A DNA stretch of 64,000 nt from Stratiolaelaps scimitus (Eukaryota > Arthropoda > Arachnida > Mesostigmata > Laelapidae): the NCBI GenBank assembly GCA_019614645.1, contig JABWDB010000001.1, forward strand, positions 1,860,001 through 1,924,000, in the 5' to 3' direction. Below the pieces are notes generated by a model. That model worked only from the letters and a program-made list of their open reading frames with translations, had not been told where the DNA came from and did not search any database. Each line of letters begins with the position of its first letter. Position 1 is the first letter of the stretch. The position numbers were made by a program, and so were the translations under genes. Of the stretch, positions 58,601-64,000 are shown piece after piece.

Positions 58601-61190
58601 GTCTGAGGCCACGCTATTCATCGGCAAGGCGCTGACATGGTTCGAGTCAGCAAACATGCGACTGGCGAAATGGAAAACGAATTCGCCGGGCGTAGTGGAT
58701 TACCTCAGGACATGTGGTATGCAGTCGGCTGGCGCGTGCTCTGACGAGGGCGCAATTTTGAAGGTACTTGGCGTCGTATGGGCTCCGGCTTCCGATCATC
58801 TTCGCGTCCAGCTTACGTCACTAGCCAGGCAGACCACCTCACTCTCCAGGGCGACCAAACGCATGGTGCTGCGATTCGTCGCATCCATTTTCGATCCGAT
58901 TGGATGGTTGGTACCGTACACCCTCCGTGGCAAACGACTCATACAGCAGCTTTGGAGTCAATCACTGAAGTGGGACGAAGAGATTGTAGGCGCACCACTC
59001 GAAGAATTTAAAAGATGGGCGATGGAGCTCAACGATCTGCTCGAATTGCGCATCGTCCGCCAATACAGTCCGTCCAATAAGCCCGTCAAAACGTATCATC
59101 TACACGTTTTCGGGGACGCGTCCGAAGCTGCCTATGCAGCTGCGGCTTACCTGCAGACCAACTACGCCGATGGTACCAGCGACTGCGTGCTATTGATGGC
59201 CAAGTCCCGGCTCGCACCACGCAACACACTCACTCTGCCGCGACTGGAGCTCATGGCTGCGTTGATGACGGCCAGGCTACGGTCATTCATAGTGGAGCGC
59301 CTCATGATCAAGGTCGACAAAGTCTTCCATTATACGGACTCGTCGGCGACCTACTACTGGTGTACCGCGGAGCAACCGGCGCGTTGGAAAACATTTGTGT
59401 GCAACCGCGTTGCTGAGATACAGCAGTTGTCAACTCCGGACGACTGGTACCATTTGCCGGGAGTGTCCAATATTGCGGATTTTGCGACTCGAGGAATCTC
59501 GGCTGCGGAGCTCGCGGCTAATCAAGAATGGTGGTCGGGCCCAGAATGGCTGCAACTTCGTGAAGAAGACAGGCCGTGTAAAAAATTGCGCCCCGCCGAA
59601 AATCAACAACAACCTTACATCGCCTGCGAACGCCGTATCATCGCCGCCGCTGCGACCACTGCTGCAGCCGTCATCGATCTCAACCGATTCAGCAGCCTTG
59701 AAAGCGCAATCCGAGTCATGGTTATGGTGCAGAAATTTGTCCGACTGTGCCGACAGCGCACGGAAAGGGGCGCTGAGATACCACCCATGGCGTCGGATGT
59801 TGAATACCGCAAAGCCGCCGAAGGACTGCTGATCAAAGTAACCCAGCAGCACTACTTCGCGCACGAAATGGCAGCAGTGAGGAGTGGCGAACGACCATCG
59901 ACGAAGTCACCACTCGCCTCTTTCAACCTGTTCCTCGACAACGATGGCCTGTTGCGAGTGAAGACCCGACTGACGCAGGGTCGGCACTTAAGCCATGATG
60001 AGACTCACCCAATTGTACTCTCGGGAGAGTCACGTCTGGCTAGGTTGCTCATTTTGCATCATCATCGGGTGAACGCTCATTTCGGCGTGAACGTCATCCT
60101 CTCCGCGCTTCGGCGCCGGTTCTGGGTTACCCGAGCCCGTCAGGTGATCAAGTCGATCCTCCATCGTTGCGTCACCTGTCGGAAGGCCCATGGGGTCGCT
60201 GCCGACCAGGTCCAAGCCCCGCTGCCGCCAGAGCGACTTACGCTCTTAGTTGCCTTTAATTCGGCGGGACTGGACTTTTGTGGACCATTTTACGTTAGCA
60301 CAAAGGACGCAACAGCAAAGGCCTACGTCGCGCTGTTCACTTGCACAAGCACCCGTGCTGTGCATTTTGAACTGGTACACACGATGACCGCATCTGACAC
60401 CCATCTCGCCCTGCGTCGCTTCATCGCAGCTCATCCCGGCTGCACCCGACTGATCTCTGATAACGGGCGCTCATTTGTCAAGGCCGCCACCGACATCAAG
60501 AAGCTCTTTAACTCAGTGCGCGATCCGGCATCTCGCGAACTGCTCGCAATGCGTCGGATTGAATGGTCGTTCAGCTGTCCTCGCGCGCCATGGCGCACCG
60601 GGTTTGTCGAACGTCTGGTTGGAACATTTAAGGTAGCGCTTTTTAAGACGCTCGGTCGGAGTCTCCTTTGTTTCGAAGAGCTAAGGACCATCGTCTCGGA
60701 ACTCGCCGCCGTGATCAATGACCGACCACTCACGTACGTCAGTGGTGACGTGGACGCCCCGCCAGCGATCACGCCTGCCAACTTCATCCATGGAGGCCCC
60801 ATCAGGTCTGCGCTCTGCTCAGAAATACCACTCGACGACCTCGGCCCAAATGGTAGGGTGCCAGACGAGCCGTACCCCGACCAGCTACGTTCGACGCTCC
60901 TTCAAAGGACGAACTACTTCAAATCGCTATCTACCAGGTGGTTCCGCGAATATCTGCTTCAGCTACGCACTGCGAACATAGACAATAGAGGACGGCCGCG
61001 CACAATCGCAGTCGGTGATGTGTGTTTGCTGAAGGAAGACAACATCCCTCGAGTCAAGTGGAACCTGGTTCGCGTTCTAGAAGGCCACCCCGGACGAGAT
61101 GGTGTAATACGGACATATACGATTAAATACGCAAATGGCTATGTCACCCGTCGTGCAGCCCAACTTCTCTGTCCGTTAGAAATTGTATAA
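55626..61190 (+). CDS. BEL/Pao gag-pol polyprotein (1854 aa)
   Basis: Single uninterrupted frame for the retrotransposon's structural and replication proteins. Approximate residues: Gag DUF1759-like domain 165-300 (PFDGTQTNYRHWRQQYDSW); three zinc knuckles at 436-449 (CX2CX4HX4C), 468-482 and 489-502; aspartic protease with DPGS at 558-561; reverse transcriptase 840-1010 with Asp908 and YHDD at 981-984; RNase H with Asp1164, Glu1208 and Asp1238; integrase zinc finger (His about 1479-1485, Cys1515, Cys1518); DDE core Asp1550, Asp1612, Glu1662; a DUF5641-like end 1760-1854. All catalytic acids are present, so the element looks capable of moving. Odd: the protease has Pro where DSG or DTG is usual. 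The ATG is the first in the frame, 412 bp after the primer-binding site. Confidence 0.95.
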   Translation: MALDHSPPPNQRNTTEPPLPAGSGVHQSSTRLSTLKQRRTRTRNQQVKEFEAVTNRDESEPATALELDAAMRFIQVRQRVIEELDDKVQDHPDMSAEALERDIDESCVHNSEMDRYVIKLQQLLSGRDSGRACHLGSPDVGAASNQQAILSNNAQHAAMTSVALCPPPPTLDTQPEPFDGTQTNYRHWRQQYDSWMARRTSASKTERLIALLKLLRGPARELIQHLQISDSNYDTALHLLNANFGKVSIERARTLDRVLNVPVVKSTSDVRGLRQLLNNVQGSILQMEGLNVDLAQFALTYEAAISRAIPEQILFDHAESKRRDELVAPNGSSGGPNDDSETADEMSGSAAAKRIQSLVDYLRRYTNHKEQVMLTYQPHRTDKESSVPNMQHHRPKYPPRQRSNRSAVHPPPYESRTTVAATTTSTNSSQRNVRACVFCNDVSHRPSRCSSAMNYEERRAALERKNRCFVCLGRRHLNGEQCVGVKVPCRTCQGRDHYTVLHPPSERPTTTAVATLNGATSRSVSSMSCVAMPSSLVMTARAQIVHGGQRFPVRLFLDPGSDLTFVLPSTVGKLHGVRPQSQAELTIKGVAGARTATMQRYRICLESCHDDPTRIDISAYSYDFQVDPSNRCSKQELQAIATFGRTHELADPTHLDGANPDPPAILIGIDYYYSIVRRSPLLDVTKGLVGTDTKFGWVIAGKVSTGTTRVNVARVHAVCCAAALSKPARDLERLWSLEAVGVTDAPASAQSAEEDEAVKQFNAGLVYDGNAYTVTMPKRSSISELSNNLDTAVRRLTSKRRSLLRDATAFQRYNDEIMAFLNDGHAEEVTDFERARAGDHDGSYYMPHHQVITQADGKEKWRIVFDCSASAPGTTSLNSHLLPGPNLNPDLVKLLLNFRLHRVAVSADITKAYMMLNLAERDRPLFRFLWQGPNDDRIRCYQMKKVTWGAVPSGFLLAATLRDIFKRVDPAAVRRLGESLYHDDLLRSFPTTSEATLFIGKALTWFESANMRLAKWKTNSPGVVDYLRTCGMQSAGACSDEGAILKVLGVVWAPASDHLRVQLTSLARQTTSLSRATKRMVLRFVASIFDPIGWLVPYTLRGKRLIQQLWSQSLKWDEEIVGAPLEEFKRWAMELNDLLELRIVRQYSPSNKPVKTYHLHVFGDASEAAYAAAAYLQTNYADGTSDCVLLMAKSRLAPRNTLTLPRLELMAALMTARLRSFIVERLMIKVDKVFHYTDSSATYYWCTAEQPARWKTFVCNRVAEIQQLSTPDDWYHLPGVSNIADFATRGISAAELAANQEWWSGPEWLQLREEDRPCKKLRPAENQQQPYIACERRIIAAAATTAAAVIDLNRFSSLESAIRVMVMVQKFVRLCRQRTERGAEIPPMASDVEYRKAAEGLLIKVTQQHYFAHEMAAVRSGERPSTKSPLASFNLFLDNDGLLRVKTRLTQGRHLSHDETHPIVLSGESRLARLLILHHHRVNAHFGVNVILSALRRRFWVTRARQVIKSILHRCVTCRKAHGVAADQVQAPLPPERLTLLVAFNSAGLDFCGPFYVSTKDATAKAYVALFTCTSTRAVHFELVHTMTASDTHLALRRFIAAHPGCTRLISDNGRSFVKAATDIKKLFNSVRDPASRELLAMRRIEWSFSCPRAPWRTGFVERLVGTFKVALFKTLGRSLLCFEELRTIVSELAAVINDRPLTYVSGDVDAPPAITPANFIHGGPIRSALCSEIPLDDLGPNGRVPDEPYPDQLRSTLLQRTNYFKSLSTRWFREYLLQLRTANIDNRGRPRTIAVGDVCLLKEDNIPRVKWNLVRVLEGHPGRDGVIRTYTIKYANGYVTRRAAQLLCPLEIV

Positions 61191-61210
61191 TGTTTAGTAA
61201 ACGGGTCCGT

Positions 61211-61238
61211 GCGAGGTAACCTGTCCCGGATACCTCGC
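61211..61238 (+). other. Hairpin before the 3' LTR of the BEL/Pao element
   Basis: GCGAGGTA and TACCTCGC form a perfect 8-bp stem with a 12-nt loop, 20 bp after the gag-pol stop. The purine-rich primer site for plus-strand synthesis should lie just after it, where only a weak GCAGGGTGGA stretch is seen. Confidence 0.5.
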
Positions 61239-61247
61239 AGGGTGGAC

Positions 61248-61657
61248 TGTCAATAATTGTGATGTTCTATTACATTAGTGTTGCCGAAATCGAAAGCTCA
61301 ATAATTCATTCACGGGACTTGTAATGAAATGTACAATAATTATGACGCTCCGATTGTCCTGAGCGTGTGTGCGACACACGTACATAGGTACGCATTCAGC
61401 AAACTTCGCACCAAACTTGTATCCTTGGTGCAACAATAAAGCAGACGCTCTCCGGTCTCTGGAGAGTCAGTCACGTACGAGACGGCGATCAGTACGCACC
61501 AAAGAACCGTGTTGTCTTTAGAGATAGGTAACGGGATACGATCAAGCACCATCCTGACGAAGCGTGAAATTCAGATTTACGAATACCCCGTCTATCACGA
61601 ATACCATCACGCTATCGCAACCTACCCTACAGACCGTCGGGTAGGTGATATTTCTCA
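61248..61657 (+). repeat. 3' LTR of the BEL/Pao element
   Basis: 410 bp, aligned end to end with the 5' LTR without gaps and one substitution noticed. It carries AATAAA at 61435-61440 and ends CA directly before the target duplication GATAC. Confidence 0.93.
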
Positions 61658-61665
61658 GATACCAT
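61658..61665 (-). pseudogene. Detached start codon of CYP4 copy B beside the target duplication
   Basis: After the 3' LTR the plus strand reads GATAC (target duplication) then CAT, the complement of ATG, and continues TTGCTCTGCC as upstream of copy A. This is the start codon and 5' flank that belonged to the exon at 54784. Confidence 0.85.
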
Positions 61666-62710
61666 TGCTCTGCCAATGACTCCTTCACGCAGTTATCGAG
61701 AGTTGTCTGAGTGGACGGTCGTTGAACTGAATGAAATGTACGAGTTATAGAAAAATTCAGATCAGTGTCAAGATCGAAGTTTACCTAACACAGTAAATAG
61801 CAGTTCTCACAGAGAAATAGTTGAGTGTGTTCACTCATTGGCCAAAACGAAACAGACTGCTGGCAACAATGGTATATTTCTTGCACATCACATGATATTG
61901 TTATGAATCATGAAAACACTGGCGTATCAGTGAATATTGCTCGATAATGAACGCTTTTCGCAAAAGACATCATCACTCCGAGATGCATCTACAACTACCC
62001 TTGCCACGATTTGTTCCTGCCATATCCGGTGGATATTGAGCTGGAAGTCTCAGTACCAACCAGCCAGTACCAGCTAACGCTGTGTTCCGGCGAGGGCGGT
62101 ATAAAAACAATGACAACACATGATAAGAAATTCGTTTTGCCTGGCAAACAATCTGGCTGAACAATTATTATTTGACAACGATTGAGGTTGTAGATAGCAC
62201 GTCGCAACGTATTTCCAATGAAGCTGACGAGGCGAGATGTTAGAGTGCTATCGGATTCGCGCTAATGTGTTTTCTTTGATATCCTAATCATTATGAGTAG
62301 ATATTCACAACAGAGTGTTAAAGTGTATTTTGAAGAGCATAGAGCTCGGACCCTCCTGTGAAACATAAAAGAAATAATGAAAAATTTCTCCACCGAAATT
62401 GTTTAAACTATTCATTTGCGAATATAATACAATATTTATTCTGCTCTGCCCCCTAGAGAATCGGTGGTTTGCTGTTTTGCAAAGATACTAATTGGTGCCA
62501 GTCAGCGAACGTTAAGGAAAATGTAAAAAACACATAATGATACTGTAGAGTTTTACCTATTATATATATATTTATATATATATATATATATTATATAGAA
62601 TTATATGCAGTTCCTTTAATAAATCAACATAAAGCTTTATCTTTACCTACTAAACGTTCCAATGTAAAGAAACAACCTTGCTCGATACTGTATACAGAAG
62701 GAAATCCAGA
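61666..62710 (-). promoter_or_regulatory. 5' flank of CYP4 copy B, beyond the retrotransposon
   Basis: The first 47 bp equal the flank of copy A, then differences rise, with about 340 bp of extra sequence near 61760-62140. The region also holds a (TA)n tract and a SINE tail at 62604-62650. It is the probable promoter side of copy B, now 6.9 kb from its coding exon. Confidence 0.4.
62604..62650 (+). mobile_element. SINE tail fragment upstream of CYP4 copy B
   Basis: GCAGTTCCTTTAATAAATC, then AAAGCTTTATCTTTACC. In the flank of copy A the matching site is an uninterrupted TTTACCTACC, so this insertion is specific to unit B and its target resembles the tail itself. Confidence 0.55.
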
Positions 62711-64000
62711 ATTGTGTGTTTTCAGTCGGAATCGACGACGTTTATGTGGCTTAGCAGACGATGACATTGACAACCACAGGATTGACCCTCACCGGCGTCG
62801 TGGAACCCTTTCTGGGAGAGGAATCGCCCACTTCTGCCAACGCCACATATTAGAAGGTCAGCCGCGTTGGTTAAAAGGGAGATTACATGCTTGGATGACA
62901 CATCTCGACGCTTTCACATTCGGCCATCTACTTACCAATCAACAACATCCAGTCTGCGATCTTAAAGGTGAAGAGCATCGTTAAATCTTTTGAGATGTTT
63001 AGCCTTGTCGTCAAGACGAATAAAGCATGCCGTATGCTGTTTCGTACATCTCAATGAGCAGTCGGGATGGATTCTATTCGATTTTGTGTTGAAGGAGTCT
63101 CGATGTCTCCGACCACTTAATGACTCGGCGTTATGATCCATGAGACGATATAGTGGTATGATCATTTGGAGAGTGCAGTTATCGCCACATTGAGACGCCT
63201 AAGAAGGCTTGAGTTCGCGGTTGAGAGCCCTCTTCTGATCTAGAGAATTCGCAGGGATCCGGTATCTGCTATACTTCCTACATACTACATCCATCCGATA
63301 AGCTAACTATGTCAAATATGGGGGGCTCAAGGTATTAAACACTTTTAATATTGTATTTCTACGAGAACTTTAGCATTGTAAAATTGACAATCAATCAACA
63401 GAAGGACAAAAAATATTACATCTCAGATCAAAATACATATGTTCTTTCGGTTTAGTTTTAACAAAACCTATGAAGATCCTATAGAAGATTCACTGTCCTT
63501 CGCAATTTATTATATAAGCACGTTCATTCTTGCTTTCGTAACAATCACATAACAAACTCACATCCTAGTCCAAACTACGTCTTTTTCTCTACGAGTGCCT
63601 TGGCACAGTGTAATATTAAAACATGTATGCCTTCAGAAGCGCTTTGCTCAGCTGCAGCTCAGCACAGCTCCAGCTGAGGCAGAATGTGACCACATAGTTA
63701 ATGCGTATTTCTACTACTATTAGTCATTATTATTGCCAAAAACAAAACAAACACATTTTAGGTACTTTTGGATGAAACTTCCTAATTTTATCGTGGTTCC
63801 CAACAGCCTGATCACCATGTGAACTCACGCGCTGTGAATTGACTGTTTGTACTATGACTGGGAGCCATAAAGCACTGTTCTCAAAAAACGGTTCTTGCCT
63901 GATCGGTAATCTCTTTGCGCGTTATTTTTTGCGCCTTATGTACGTAGCACTTGCTCGTCGCTTTCACGTATCTCAATACATTTCAAGTTCTATATTATAG
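62711..64000. other. Right edge beyond CYP4 unit B
   Basis: Similarity to unit A fades near 62700. No recognisable gene, RNA or complete mobile element; one SINE trace near 63360-63390. Confidence 0.5.

Larger units (their letters stand above)
54785..61657 (+). mobile_element. Complete BEL/Pao LTR retrotransposon
   Basis: A 6873-bp element with two 410-bp LTRs that start TG and end CA, a primer-binding site right after the 5' LTR, one long gag-pol frame and a 5-bp target duplication GATAC (54780-54784 and 61658-61662). I noticed a single difference between the LTRs (G at 5', A at 3' in ATCGRAAGCTC), so the insertion is recent. The domain order (Gag, zinc knuckles, protease, RT, RNase H, integrase, C-terminal DUF5641-like domain) and the absence of an env gene identify BEL/Pao. 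It lies on the plus strand, opposite to the P450 gene it interrupts. Confidence 0.95.

Noticed and set aside
62712..62984. Plus-strand 90-aa frame rich in His and Arg
   Set aside because: No family match and no splice partners; it begins just outside the duplicated 5' flank.

Overview
This is eukaryotic nuclear DNA: genes are split by GT-AG introns, there is no operon structure, and (TA)n microsatellites and transposon relics are common. The gene content (one ceramide synthase, a tandem CYP4 cytochrome P450 cluster, a BEL/Pao retrotransposon, mariner relics and tRNA-derived SINEs) points to an arthropod. A chelicerate such as a mite or tick is plausible, but the species is not resolved from the sequence.

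Left half, + strand (4526-32462): one ceramide synthase gene with seven coding exons that join in frame into about 366 aa. Its first intron is about 20 kb and holds no other gene I can support, only microsatellites, a SINE and three notable inverted repeats. The last exon encodes a short acidic Ser-rich tail. The GC-rich stretch before 4514 probably carries the promoter and an untranslated first exon.

Middle (32463-36535): intergenic DNA with a 3' fragment of a non-LTR retrotransposon and a dispersed repeat pair.

Right half, - strand (36536-62710): two tandem copies of a CYP4-family P450 gene with identical exon lengths. Copy A (37010-42905) is an intact 8-exon, 529-aa frame, but its I-helix motif is changed from AGHDTT to VGHDAV. 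Copy B (45576-54784) keeps the canonical motif, but its 5' end is rearranged. A 1261-bp block carrying exons 1 and 2 of copy A (two differences noticed) sits inside the original exon 1 of copy B, leaving a 76-bp exon-1 stub and two alternative exon 2s. A complete BEL/Pao element (54785-61657, 410-bp LTRs with one difference noticed, 5-bp target duplication, one 1854-aa gag-pol frame) has inserted just after the ATG of copy B, separating the start codon from the rest of exon 1 by 6.9 kb.

The P450 introns hold mariner relics from before and after the duplication, a broken CR1-like LINE, and SINE tails, one of which now forms a splice donor of copy A. No new defence or metabolic system is evident. 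The most interesting region is the rearranged CYP4 pair: one copy with a changed catalytic motif, the other with a displaced start codon.
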